DNA of 64,000 nt from assembly GCA_009617715.1 (NCBI GenBank), contig VTFK01000217.1:310001-374000 (forward strand), in the 5' to 3' direction. Below are positions 24,741 through 36,650 of the stretch, piece after piece. Positions within the stretch are counted from its first letter, which is position 1. Each line of letters begins with the position of its first letter. The notes under the pieces were generated by a model. It saw only the letters and a program-made list of their open reading frames with translations. It had not been told where the DNA came from and did not search any database. The stretch is from Plectrocnemia conspersa. Lineage: Eukaryota; Arthropoda; Insecta; Trichoptera; Polycentropodidae. A program made the translations under genes and the position numbers.

Positions 24741-27030
24741 AGTAGTACCATATTTGAGCTCAGAACGTTTGAAATAAAAACAAAAAAGTAGTTGTAAACT
24801 TTAGACAATTAAATACGTTAATGTTGAGTCATGTTATGTATTATGTCTACTTAATCTGAATAATCGTCTTAAGATAGGATCTCTAGAAGTAAATAAAAAA
24901 TTATATAAAAATTCATAATTACATAACAAAAAATCATCGCTTTTTTAATTAACATACTATTATTCAGAGGGTGATTTGGCGATATTTTTTCATAGTTACA
25001 TAAAATTTTGCAACCGAATTTTTGAAAATTTTAAAATCAAAAATTTCTACACGATACATACTGAATATGCTCCTAGAAAACAGATTCCTTCAAAAATTGC
25101 TTTATTGCTATAGAAAAAATTTATTGTATCAAAAAAATATTTTACCTTTTTGTATAAATATAAAAAGTCTTCATCACCGTAAAGTATTTAGGATTTTGGT
25201 TTTATTTCCGTTACTGTAGCAACAAGGGTTTGTGAGATTTCATATAAGCTAATTTTGCTTATGTTATTTTATACAATACAATATTATAGTATTTTTAACC
25301 ATAAAATATTTTTTCTGCTTATCGCATCACACAGAAACGTTTAACTTTAGAAACACTCTAAAATATATATAGCATCGCGTGTGTTTTAGTCATCCTTAAA
25401 GTGTCGCCTGTAAAATATCACACCAATCGCACGTTCCACAACGGATAATGGCTTCATATTTCAAATTGAACAATTTCACTGTTATTTTTCTTTAATTGGA
25501 TTATCCGATCATTAGTGCATTTGACGTAATGCCATTTTCCTGACTGGCACGCCTTGCGTGTCAGGAAAAACTCGCATTTTGCAACGTTGCATTTAACATA
25601 CGTACATTTTTTTATATCGCCACTGCTAAGTGAATAAAATTGATGTCGTCAACCCCGCACAAGTCGTAAATCACTTTTTTTATTATTCAACGACATTGAT
25701 TAAGCCTTTGACATTGCCACACAGCTGCAGCCAAACTTTAGTTTATTAATAATACACCTAAAAGTTAGCTTTTCAGTTGAATCAATATTAAATAGAAGGA
25801 AATGTTGTACAGAGGAAGCAGCGATATTGACGAGAGAGAAACGAATAAATAAATAATCTACGTAAATGCCTCAATAGACGATGGTAAACATTGATAGGCG
25901 CACTACGCTTCAGTATTGATTTTTATTTAACTTTACAGCGAAACATATTTGCTTTTTTATGAAACTTTATGAAATATAAAGTTTATTTATGTTTGTGTAC
26001 TAATCAAATTAAATAACTTCTGCTCGGATGAATTTTGCATTTGCTTTTTATTTTCAGTTAAACACTAATTTGATTAATCACAAACACGTATGATGAAACC
26101 TTAGCTCGTGTTATCTATTATGGTAATTTGGTAAATGAAATAGCAAAGCATCTTCTATTAACTACATTTTAATTAATTTAGCATAACCATGGGTCAACTT
26201 TTCATAACTTAACATTTATGTTTTAAGTTCTAAATATATTTAATTCATTGAATTATAATTTATATCTTTGACTACTTAATAGTGGATGTTGTATTTTCAT
26301 TTACCGTCTTTTTTTCAGACGTTACTCTTTACTTACTATGCTACAGTAACAGTTATACAGTATGCTAAAAATTAATGGATTACTAACTTAGCGATTTTCC
26401 AATTGCTTTTGATGAAAATAAAAATTAACAATGGACTTTTTGTAAAACTCTACGAGAGTGCATTATATTTTATAACTGCATTTTTATTGTAGTACTTTTT
26501 AGAATCATGGAAATCTAAATTAGCATCATTGATATTCACAAAAATTCTTAATAATTTAATAATTTATAATTTAATTTTTGACATGATTATTTCTGCTTTA
26601 AAATTACATTTTGTAATTCTGTTACACCCATATTTATCATACACATTTGTACTTCAATCTGTAGTAAATCAATCACTGTCTAGTTTAATTTATTTCATTA
26701 TTTCCATATTAGAATTGAGCTAAATATATATAATATATCGGTTGCTCGTCCAATATATTTTAAGAAAGAGTTTTAAGGAGGTAAAAGTTTTTAAATTTAA
26801 GAAACTGATACTATAATATCTATATTTTTTTATTTCAAGCTCTATAAATATCAATTTCGGTCAAACTTTATCCTAAGAAGTTATAAATTCTGTTGCTTTG
26901 AGAACTTCAATATAATCTTTTTATAGAATATTTTTTTTATACATATAAGATATTCTGTATGAGGTGAAGTACCTCATTTTTTAAGTATTTTCAATATTAA
27001 TATGTAGGAACTAGCTTGTTTTTAAATAAA
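24741..27030. other. AT-rich stretch
   Basis: It holds one hairpin (25535-25569) and a mixed patch at about 25370-25700. No gene or transposon is supported. Confidence 0.5.
25535..25569. repeat. 10-bp hairpin
   Basis: The arms TTTTCCTGAC and GTCAGGAAAA flank a 15-base loop that includes GGCACGCC. At 35 nt it is too short for a typical pre-miRNA. Confidence 0.65.
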
Positions 27031-27034
27031 TATC

Positions 27035-27325
27035 ACGAAATTCATCCGTGAGATTAGGAAAATCTAGGTAAACCTAATCTCTGATGATCGATCAGAATTA
27101 TTATTATATAATAATTAATTGTTTGAATCTTAACACCACACTAAACATCTGGGTACCGGTGACATCTATATTATTATGTGCTATACAATTTATAATCAAT
27201 AGATGTCACTGCAGCTGGAGCCGATTTTTTAATAATATCGCATTTTTATAAATACCGCTGCCGGAGCTCGAACCCGCAACTTCAGAATTACTAATCTGAG
27301 ATGTTACGGACTATGCTATTCCGTA
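27035..27325 (-). mobile_element. tRNA-derived SINE, unit A followed by shared body
   Basis: The minus strand begins near 27322 with AATAGCATAGTCCGTAAC (A-box-like). GCGGGTTCGAGCTC follows (B box, plus 27264-27275), then AAAAATGCGATATTATT, CAGCTGCAGTG and ATCTATTGATTATAAATTG. Downstream on the same strand, 27115-27035 carries GATCGATCATCAGAGATTAG and CCTAGATTTTCCTAATCTC, the body also seen at 11278-11345. Between them lies a possible decayed second tRNA-like unit. The body itself forms a small hairpin (GAGATTAGG/CCTAATCTC, 27050-27081). This is the most complete family member in the window. Confidence 0.6.
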
Positions 27326-28100
27326 TATGTGATCCTTGTCTTTCGGTGGCACTAAACTTTATTATATCTAGATTTAGATCACGAATTGATTATTTCACTA
27401 CGTACTACTTCGCGACGTTAAATCTGTTTGATTGTCATATTTTAGCTTTGGCTATTTTAAAGAAATCAAAATTTAGGGTGAGAAGCCATATAAATTGAGG
27501 ATAAATCCAGGGTTATCTGTAAATAATAACCTGAACAGAACGATGGTTCCAGAAGCAACATTAAAATATTTGCTAAATTTGGTACAATTTGAATCGCCTT
27601 AAAAGCAATGTTTTTGCATCAGATTTAAACCAGTGACAAATGAATGTGAATATGAATTATTGATCAAATAATTTTTATCGCATATGCGGCATCTAGTACA
27701 TACGTTTATTGATCGCTAATATAAGAAGTGTATGTGCGTGGTGATAATAAAAGGTTATCACCTCGAATATAGTGTAGGATGACACTTTTTCTACTTTAGG
27801 CACTCACACTTATATGGAAAGTATAATATATATTTAGAAAATATGACCAAATGACGTTAGGTGATACCGACAAGTATGAAATTATCAGTTGATAAGCACT
27901 TCAATAGCACATTAAACAAGTTGGACATTAACGAAATTTTCTTGAACAGTTTTCGTTTTTTTTATTTAAATAATCGGTAAAGCAAGCGAACACTTTCTCA
28001 GAATGTTGAGGAAAACGATTGAGAATCAGAATTGAAATCAAGTTGCAGACTAAGGATAAATGGCAGAAATAATATATAAAATATAAATCGTAGTTATATA
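27326..28100. other. AT-rich stretch
   Basis: Nothing recognised. Confidence 0.55.
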
Positions 28101-28600
28101 ATATGTTTCTTCTTGTATAACATCGTTATTCCTGCGATTTTCTTTGATTCACTTTTTTTCATTTCACTTCGCATTCATAAGCGTGCGGCGCTTTGCGAAT
28201 CTCGACCGATTTGCATAATCAGCTCACGGCTGCCGAATGTAAATATTATCTCGTCGGATTCTGCATATCTTAATCAGCAATTTGATCTCAGAGGTGTGGC
28301 CGCCACCCTCCCATTTGGAATTCCACCACCTTTTCAATCAGACTAATTCGGCAATTTAGTCGAGAAACGGTCTCGAAGTTTTAAGAATTTCTTCTCGATT
28401 CTCACACGGCGATTGCGCGATTAAGACCAGAGAGATGCTGGGGGGATTCTTCAGTACCCATCAAGCCAATACGTGATTTCCTCTCGCAAACACTACTGAC
28501 CGCAAAAGAAGAAATCGGCAAGATTATCCAGCGCGATCGAGATAAGGCATTTTCGTGACCTTTCCAAAACACGTACCGTTCCCCCGAAAAGAAGAAATAA
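28101..28600. promoter_or_regulatory. Mixed-base island
   Basis: A balanced-base block with CpGs; opposed frames of 77 and 101 codons have no family resemblance. Candidate conserved non-coding sequence. Confidence 0.25.
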
Positions 28601-29698
28601 ACTTTTTTCCAATTGGCATTGTTGTTCATACATATAGGTATATATATAACTTTATACCAATGATAAAAATAAACATGGCAAAGTTCTAGGATTACTTTTC
28701 GTTTCAATCAGCTAGCGGCCATTGTTTGATGTAAAAACGTAAGAACCGACTTGGGAATACGATCCGAGCAGTTTTATGTAACAAAATATATGTACATACG
28801 TGCAACGATGAAAAATTTATGACGTCGTGACATATTACATATATTACATCCATGTGACTAGGATAAGATGTGTTTCCACCGGTGATGCGTGTACCCTGGG
28901 GTACTCTCGGGAAATACCCGAAGGAACTCGCAGATGACACTTGATGTATGGTGAAAAATGGGTAGTGTTTTTTTTTATTTATAGAAAAAATGTCTAATAA
29001 ATTTTAAATCTAATCAATCAAATATAAATAATGATATGTATGTACAATATACGTACTTACGAAAAATACAGTCATAATTTACACGTGTAACAATGCTTTC
29101 GATTTTCACATACCATACACCTAGATTATTTATTCAATATTAAGGTCAATTACCATTAGTATTGCCTATCTAAAAAAAGATCTGAAATAAAACACATATT
29201 TTAATCAGATAAAGTTGTTGATAAATATTAGTAATTATATTTTGTAGAATGCAACTGAACAAAATTATAAAACGGATAGCAATTAATATACAAAAATATA
29301 GATTTATATCAGGAGATATATTAAGGAATGCGTTGGGGTGACTTTGTTTTGAGCAGGGTCATAAATAGTATGTACGCAAAATTTTATTTAGTTTGGTCAA
29401 AGTTAAGTAAATAATTTAGCATTATAAATGAAGGAATGACATGTTTTACTAAACAAAACATAACTACGTAATACCCTCTCAAATTAATTATACATAAACA
29501 TTTGTATTTTTGTTTTGAATCAATAATAGTGATTCATTATAGTTTTTTTATCATTGTTATATAATGTATCGGTTTAAAGTCATGAGTACATATAACGTTT
29601 TTAATATTAAAATGTACAACATGTTTTATTAAATTAGACTAGATGTATTATAAGTGTACATATACATACGAAATCACATGTTTATGATATATTTATAA
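28601..29698. other. AT-rich stretch
   Basis: A short GC-richer patch lies at about 28860-28930 (TACCCTGGGGTACTCTCGGG). Otherwise nothing recognised. Confidence 0.5.
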
Positions 29699-30163
29699 AT
29701 GAAAAAGTTGGGAATTTTTTTTGTTGTATTTATCTATACTTTTTTTCACTATTGCTTACAAAACGATCCAGGTCTGAAGTGTTTAAAAATAGAAGAATTA
29801 ACAATTAATACCGATGAGTCATCTCTTATCTCGCCACCTCATTTTTTTTTTCGTTTTATGGAACATGCTGCCACAAAATCAAATATTACGTTTTTTATTA
29901 TTTTTGGATGCATCCTAATTCTATTTTATTTTTACCGTTATAATAAAGTACTGCAAAGATCTGATCTTAGCACCGTGTTATTGCTACTTCTATTGAACAA
30001 AAGAAAAAAAAATGTCTTATGCGTGAACAAGAAAACGATTGCATTCCAAATCTGTTGCCATTTTGGTTATAAATACTCGTTTTTGACTGAATATTTTCGG
30101 TTCCATAAACATCATAAATGGCATCCTAAATCTTTACTTACAATTATATTTATTTCATTGTAG
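29699..30163 (+). CDS. Unrecognised 154-codon ATG frame (doubtful)
   Basis: An intronless frame starts at ATG 29699 in an A-rich context and ends at TAG. I do not recognise the product. The N-terminus (MKKLGIFFVVFIYTFFHYCL) looks like a signal peptide or membrane anchor. A polar stretch follows, to about residue 60. A second hydrophobic run at about 63-80 (ITFFIIFGCILILFYFY) and a third at about 90-99 (LSTVLLLLLL) precede a basic, H/K/F-rich tail. The length is notable: for random DNA of about 70% AT I roughly estimate a few percent chance of one such frame in the window. Against a gene: homopolymer T runs supply most of the hydrophobic codons, and no promoter, splice or polyA context is clear. 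Chance remains likely. Confidence 0.18.
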   Translation: MKKLGIFFVVFIYTFFHYCLQNDPGLKCLKIEELTINTDESSLISPPHFFFRFMEHAATKSNITFFIIFGCILILFYFYRYNKVLQRSDLSTVLLLLLLNKRKKNVLCVNKKTIAFQICCHFGYKYSFLTEYFRFHKHHKWHPKSLLTIIFISL

Positions 30164-30430
30164 TGCTAAGATAATTTTCGATTTTTTTACATTATATTTT
30201 TAGGACATATAAGATTTTTCGCTTATTCTAATATATGACACTAAAATATTCGATTTAAAATTATTACATTATGTATTTACAAACTTTTATTTAATTTGAA
30301 TCACCTGCGCATTTATCCACTATAACGACCACTTGAATAACGAAAAGAGAAATCTCTCACAGTACAAAATCAATTTGTACTGTGAGCCGCATTTTGATAA
30401 GATATTGTTGGAGGCTTAACCACTTGCATA
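30164..30430. other. AT-rich spacer with hairpin
   Basis: Holds the 13-bp hairpin at 30356-30386; otherwise nothing recognised. Confidence 0.6.
30356..30386. repeat. Perfect 13-bp hairpin
   Basis: The arms CTCACAGTACAAA and TTTGTACTGTGAG flank a 5-base loop (ATCAA). It lies about 45 bases upstream of dispersed repeat copy 1. Confidence 0.8.
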
Positions 30431-30437
30431 ATTTGTT

Positions 30438-30679
30438 ACAATTTAAAGGTCACTCTATGACCGTTTAAACAAAGCTAACACATGATAGGAGAGAAATCAC
30501 AATAATTGTATTAATAATTGAAAATATTGCACGGACTACCTAGTACATCCCCCAAGAGTATCGGCAAAAAATACTATTTGTTAACATTACATTTTACGCG
30601 GCGCACATTATTATTGTTCTTTGACTCCTTGGTCACCGATTGCCGGAGTGGTTATCTGGACCGTTTTTCTTAAGCACAC
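30438..30679. repeat. Unclassified dispersed repeat, copy 1
   Basis: It aligns in the same orientation with 52318-52640. Shared words include TTTAAAGGTCA, TTAATAATTG(A/G)AAATATTGCAC, CATTTTAC, TCACC(G/A)ATTGCC and ACCGTTT(C/T)T. The two copies differ by many substitutions and small gaps. No TIR, tRNA promoter or reverse-transcriptase text is visible, so the class is open. Confidence 0.6.
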
Positions 30680-32743
30680 ATTATTTTCAGGTAATTTAAA
30701 ATTTAACTATCAATATGTTAACTATATTAGCAATGAATATATAAATATTAATGATTTTTTTCATTTGTATTTGCCTGCTCTTAAAGTTGTTCTCTATATA
30801 TTTTTGGAAGCACTTCAATGTGCAAGTTGTTATCTTTAAGTGTAAAAAAAATTCATTTAACATAATGTTATATAATAAATTAATATTGCTAATCTCTATA
30901 AATAACAGCAGCAAAGGTCAAGGAAACTATTAACATATACAGATAGATATGTTCGTATAATTTAACCGTAATATTATTGCCAATATAAGTCCTTTGAGAG
31001 CTTCCCGATGCCCCAATATTTGCGATTTGTTGTGGTAATACAAAGTGTAATTATATTACAATTAGGGATCAAAGTCGGGAATATAGGCGAGCGGAAAGGG
31101 CTAGGGCAAGTTAAGGGTAGATCTTGGGTATTTCGGGAATCCGTAGATAACTCGCATACGTGGAGAATGTAGTAGACAAGGTTTCGGTTGTGCGTTAACC
31201 ACAGGAATGCGATTTGATAAATTATTTTTAGTTATCTATATGGATTATTCATATTTCAAACTTGTTGGTTTTGTCGGTTTCCAGCGATCCACAATCAGCC
31301 AGGACATGAATCTACCATCAGGAATTCCTGGTGCGCGTATGTTTTAACATAATTTAGCGCTTGCGTGCAACAGAGGCATTTCCTGACACAATCCCTGCGG
31401 CGCAAGGAAAGAAATATATATTCCGAGCTATGTAAAACTACCCCCGAATGGTTATTGTTATATGCGTTTGGGTGCAATTATTGCATAATAAAACGTTTTT
31501 GTTGTGTGCTTTAGGGGTTTTTATGGGAAAAAATTACATTCGTGTGGCAGAGAACTTAACACAACTGTTGCGTTTTTAAAAAACGAATTTGATTCTATTG
31601 TATCATTGATTTCATGGTTATATGTTTTATAGCTTTTGAGCTTAAAATATTATTATTTATATTTTTAATAAATAAATGTATATGTATGTTTTTACATAAC
31701 TGATTTGTAATATTATAGTATTAGATTAAGCATATTTTTTTAATTATTCAGAAGGTTAGTATTGTTAATATACTATAATATTTTTTATTTATTTCTTATA
31801 CTGTATTTAATTTGATACATTGAAATATAATCTTTATTTTAAGATTATCATGGTATATGTATAAATTTTGAGTCAATCGTAATAATTTTTCCATAACAAT
31901 TTTTTTGTGGTCTTTTGATAATATTTACATTCATGAAATTCATTCATTCGATATGTTTGATATTATCAAATATATCGAATAGGTCAAGTAAAGGATGGGG
32001 CTATATGTCACTGTTGTTGAACGTAGATTGGAAATTGACGTTTCAATCCGTTATATTGACAAGTATGAAATACGTACACGTATCGTATTATTTTATACAC
32101 ATACATATATAGTATCTAATGAATTATTATTTTAATATATATATTATAAAAGCGCATGGATATTACAATTACCTAAGTTCAAGAAAGAGCTTAATCAGAT
32201 GATCAGTTCCAATAGTCTAATTGAATCACAAAGAAATTTATTATTCTACAAGAGTTATAATATAGATAAAATTAAATTTAAATGTCATTTATAAATATTA
32301 TTATTAAGTAGTCTTATCGATTTATGTTAAATTGAATTTATACAATTGCCTTAGCATCGTATAACACTAACCTTTAGATCAACTCTGAATTACTACATCT
32401 AAACAGCAATAGGTCAAAGTCGCGATCTTCATCAATCGATTATCTAATAATAAAAAAAGTAAAAGTGGAACGCGTGCATTATTGCCACTGTGACCATGCT
32501 GGATACATAAAAATTATATAGTTTCATCACGAATTTGTGAAAAATTAATTAAATTTAATTAGAATGTCAATTCCTAATCTGCTCGGAAGATTTTCTGATA
32601 TCGTCTAATTTACTAGAACTAACCTTGACTTCGATTCACGCCGACAATCACGATATGAAAAGTGTTTTCTCGAATCACAATCACGAAACACAGGAAAAAG
32701 TTAAAGATACATCTGCGATTAGCATTAATTGAGTGAAAAATAT
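30680..32743. other. AT-rich stretch with a GC-richer patch
   Basis: Bases 31060-31200 (GGCGAGCGGAAAGGGC…) and 31270-31480 are more balanced. No coding or element signal was found. Confidence 0.45.
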
Positions 32744-32927
32744 TTAATTAACTAAAATGCGTTAGATATGATATTTTTGGCGGTATAGATTTAATTGTTG
32801 TACATTATTTTATCATCGCATATGAATACAATTTATTCTCACTCATAGTCGCGATGACTAAAATAATATACAACAGTTAAATCTATACCGCCAAAAATAT
32901 CTTATCTAACGCATTTTAGTTAATTAA
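32744..32927. mobile_element. 184-bp foldback (palindromic) MITE
   Basis: Two 77-base arms (32744-32820 and 32851-32927) are reverse complements with only about four differences, separated by a 30-base loop. Both arms start TTAATTAACTAAAATGCG and pass through TTTTTGGCGGTATAGATTTAA. Both outer edges read TTAATTAA, so a TTAA duplication is possible but indistinguishable from the arm itself. No coding capacity. High arm identity suggests recent insertion or conversion between arms. It could also be transcribed as a long hairpin RNA. Confidence 0.85.
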
Positions 32928-33397
32928 ACATTTGATTGTCAATTTTGCAATATTGACCATATTTGTATATAAAAAATAATATTTGCACAATAAAAATATT
33001 TATCAGAATCGTAATCTAGATACATACATACACAGTTGATTGTCTTTTTAAAAGTGGCATAATTCACAAAAAAATATATTTAATTACATTTTTTACGATA
33101 TTATTAATACCATTTATAGAACATATTTAATACTTTGAATATCAATTCTAAGTGATTTTAATTTTAAGTAAAATAAAGTTAATCGAAGATATCCATAAAG
33201 TGTTGTACAATGGGATTTTTTGTACTCCTAAACAATTTTAAGAAAACTGTTAAATTATTTTGTGTATTTTTCAGGACCGAGTGGTTTGATTTTGTCAGAC
33301 AGTGAGACGCTAGGTTGATCTGTCTGGTATATATTTGTGCTGCACGATTTCTACGCACGTACGTACAAATCTATACCATAAAACAAAAAATACACAT

Positions 33398-33412
33398 GTC
33401 TGTCTGTCTGTC
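33398..33412. repeat. TGTC microsatellite
   Basis: About four tandem TGTC units. Confidence 0.7.
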
Positions 33413-34177
33413 ACAAGAACTCCTCCTAAGCGGTGAACAGTAGCGACGTGACATTTGCACATAGTCGTTGAATTTAGCATGATTCCTAACTGCGCGTTTT
33501 AATGAATACCAATATTTTGTACATTTATTTATTTATAGCAAAAAATAAAAAGCGTTAGCATGAAAATAAACACAATCAACAACTACTAAGTAAGCAGTAT
33601 GTGAATCAATGATATATATTTTATTAATTTTAAACTATTATTACAGCTAACAATCAATATATTATATATCGTGGCTATAAGACAAGATTTTAAACACGAG
33701 AAGAGGCAAGTACTATTTATGAAACATCTATGATCGATAAGGTTGTGGATTTACAAACTGTGCTTTTTTTTTAAATCTGTGTTACATTAGAAAAGACCAA
33801 AATAAAAGTATACCGAAAATTAATAAAATTTTGTATTTATGTTTATTGTAAATACATGTGCTTCTGGTGAAATGTAAGTTTTATGTAATAAAAAAATACA
33901 AACGATACACATTAATTTTAAATAAAATATATATTACAGTTTTTATGACTATTCGACTCACTAATATTAATACAGCTAAAACTAAAAAGATAACAAAGGC
34001 ATTTTTTTTATTTAAAAACAAAGCTTAAGTAATTAAAGATACGCTGATTAAACTTTATGTGAAAAATATTGTATCATGCATCTTAAACAAGCATGCTATT
34101 AAAAATAAATTCAGTACAATCTCATAATATTCTAAAATGCATGAAAAACAATAACGCAAGACATTGTAGATATAAGG

Positions 34178-34201
34178 ATCGCATGCCACGCAAAGAGTGA
34201 T
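34178..34201 (-). repeat. 24-bp dispersed repeat, copy 2
   Basis: Reverse complement of 1292-1315 with one mismatch; see that entry. Confidence 0.6.
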
Positions 34202-34574
34202 CTAAATCATGTTATAAATTTTAAAGAGCAATAATGTTGATTACATTAATAAGATTTCCCCTAAATAAAACATTGTTCAAAACACTAATATCTTTTGTTA
34301 CATAAAAAACAATCGCAACATTTATTTTTAACTTCACGTAGATTAAACTTACGTCAAATAACAACATTTAGTTAAATTTTAATTTAAGCACTCATAAATG
34401 GCAACAATCTTAACGAACGTAAAATTAGTCAAAACTTTAAAAAAATACAAAAATAATACAACAGCTAAAAAGTAAGATAAAATATTTATTAAATTGGAGC
34501 TACTGTTGTAAATAATATAATTTTTCAAACGCTGTGGTAAAGATACTTTGGCAGTATTCACCATTATTTAATCA

Positions 34575-34641
34575 CGTGCCCTACTCCCGACTGCTGGAGC
34601 AAAGTCGCTCACATGAAAAAAAACATTTTCTAGCGTTACAG
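34575..34641 (-). repeat. Unclassified dispersed repeat 2, copy 1
   Basis: The minus strand reads GTAACGCTAGAAAATG, then TTTTTCATGTGAGCG, then TTTGCTCCAGCAGTCGGGAG. It aligns with the minus strand of 53735-53820 (GTTACGGTATTAGCAG…TTTCGCTCCAGCGGTC). CpG-to-TpG/CpA differences suggest old, mutated copies. Class unknown. Confidence 0.6.
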
Positions 34642-36330
34642 AATTATCAAAAAAATAGTGTTTATTACATATACTTTTACACTTAAAAAAATATTCATAT
34701 GTGGAGAAAGTATAGCTTAAACGGATACACCTCTACTGACATACATTTATTAAATATTCAATTCGTCCAACTTTGAGAAAGAATTTACAAATATATTCAA
34801 AACTGTTATTTATGCACTGAGTTACTAAATAACCAGATAGCAATGACCCAAGTATTGTATCTAAAAAAATTGAGATTGCGTGTATAAATGATATTAAATG
34901 ATCGATCATGAATAACCGATTTGGCTGTATGTACATAACAATAAATCCTAACAAGCGTTCTTTATATTCCTTCATATTTTTAATAAATACCACAAATGGT
35001 TCCAAGTTATTTCAGATTTTACAGACAGTTAAAAAATAATACACAAACTCGCATATTCCAAGCAAGACCGTAATAACATCATATTGATATTTTATTACGA
35101 TCGTACGTAGTAAACTTTAATGTTGCATGCAAAACTGCCAGCAGTTATATTCGATACGTTCGGGTGAAATAGCGAGACATTTTCGGAAAAAATCCCAAAG
35201 CCTGTGAGTCGTGGTGCTTTTCAGAAACGCCTGTTGTGTATGACCTTTTGCCAAATGGCAGCGAAAAGCAGATAAATCAAAATGTCAGAGCAGGCGCAAT
35301 CGCAATTAAACTTTCATTAATACTGGAAGCGTTAAAACGACGCGAAATTACTCATTGTTTAAGCGTAATACGTCTATAAGGCGTATTACACAATCAGAAT
35401 TTTGATTAGGCAGAAACACAGTGAAGTACAGAGAAGAGCCAAGAAATACAGTACAGATCGAATTATATGCAAGTGAATTTTATGAAAATAAATGTTTATT
35501 GAAAATAATCATAAAGATCATAGTTGCACATTCATAACTTAAACTTTTATTTTATTGCCATTTTAATAATCACAATGCGTGTTTTATTGATTGTTTTCAA
35601 TTGGACAATGTTCATGTCAACGCGTTTTCTTTATTGCTGCTCCAGACATTTTCTTTGTACTGTTTTAACAGCGCTGAAATTCAAATAGATCGATAGCTTC
35701 AAAGAAGCGAAGAAGATGACCCAGTTTTGTTATTGAGTACCTATTTTTGAACCATAAAAAACCCACTGACCTATGTAGACGTCTACAAGACGTTTAATGG
35801 GAGCAAAGGGTCATTATATCATCGGGAGGTTTACAGTTATGGTCAATTTCGCGTTAATGATTTTATAATAAAGGCATCCTTACTATATATAGTATGCTTA
35901 TAATCCTTGATATTATTACATTTATATCTTTATCTACATATAATACAATAATATGTTTAATATAATTAATTTAATTTATAAATAATATTGAAGAAAATTT
36001 ATAATATTATAAAAAAAAAGTCAAGGAACATCCTTGTTGGAAGCATTACGACCCTATAAAAATACAAATTGGATGATTAAGTAAGAAGATGATTTATTGA
36101 CATAAATAGGGGAATAGCCCATCGCCGCTTCACATCATTAATAGAATCACTATATTCTTATTATAGCATATTATTAAAATATTGTATTTAGGACTGACCA
36201 TGTGGGTTCAATATAAAGTTTATTATTTTTTTAAAATCTTTTTGGGATATTTTGTTTGGTGCTAAAATAGAGGCATTTTAATTTTTAAATTACTAGCAAA
36301 ATATATGATTATATTTTTTTTTATTGATAG
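34642..36330. other. AT-rich stretch with islands
   Basis: Mixed-base patches lie at about 35130-35400 (with AATACG…CGTATT pairing at 35370-35390) and 35690-35840. No gene supported. These may be regulatory. Confidence 0.4.
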
Positions 36331-36339
36331 TGAAGCTAC

Positions 36340-36650
36340 TGCAAGGCGTAGCATACGAAGGGCGCAGGCTCTCTTGTGACGCGGCATCAATGTGCTGCGG
36401 TCACTGCTTTAGCATCGTCAACCTTCTGAAAGATGTAGTAGCACATGCTCTATGTATGTAAGCTGGCCTTAGAGAGGCGTAGTCTCTGCAGATGCAGCTC
36501 TAAAGGCGACCACGAAGGAATGTGATGGGTTTAAGCGGTTAAGGGCGAAGCCCCGACATTGTACTATCTGCAGAGTTAGAACACCAGCGAAGGAAAAATT
36601 CCATAAAGCTTGATTTTCCTTCCTAGAACTTCGGTCGCCACAGTATAATT
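36340..36650. repeat. GC-richer block, possibly LINE 3' UTR-derived
   Basis: The block is sharply richer in GC than its flanks: GGCGACCACGAAGGAATGTG, TTAAGCGGTTAAGGGCGAAG, CACCAGCGAAGG. It has no long frame. Its style resembles 3' UTRs of insect R1-like LINEs, but that is an impression, not an alignment. Alternatives are a structured RNA or an enhancer. Confidence 0.3.

Larger units (their letters stand above)
32928..34570. other. AT-rich stretch
   Basis: Includes a (TGTC)n microsatellite at 33398-33412 and the inverted 24-bp repeat at 34178-34201. Nothing else recognised. Confidence 0.5.

Noticed and set aside
25535..25569. microRNA precursor
   Set aside because: The stem is only 10 bp and the whole hairpin 35 nt, too short for a pre-miRNA.
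36150..36235. Another tRNA-like SINE (GTGGGTTCAATATAAAG)
   Set aside because: Only a loose B-box-like word; no A box or shared body.
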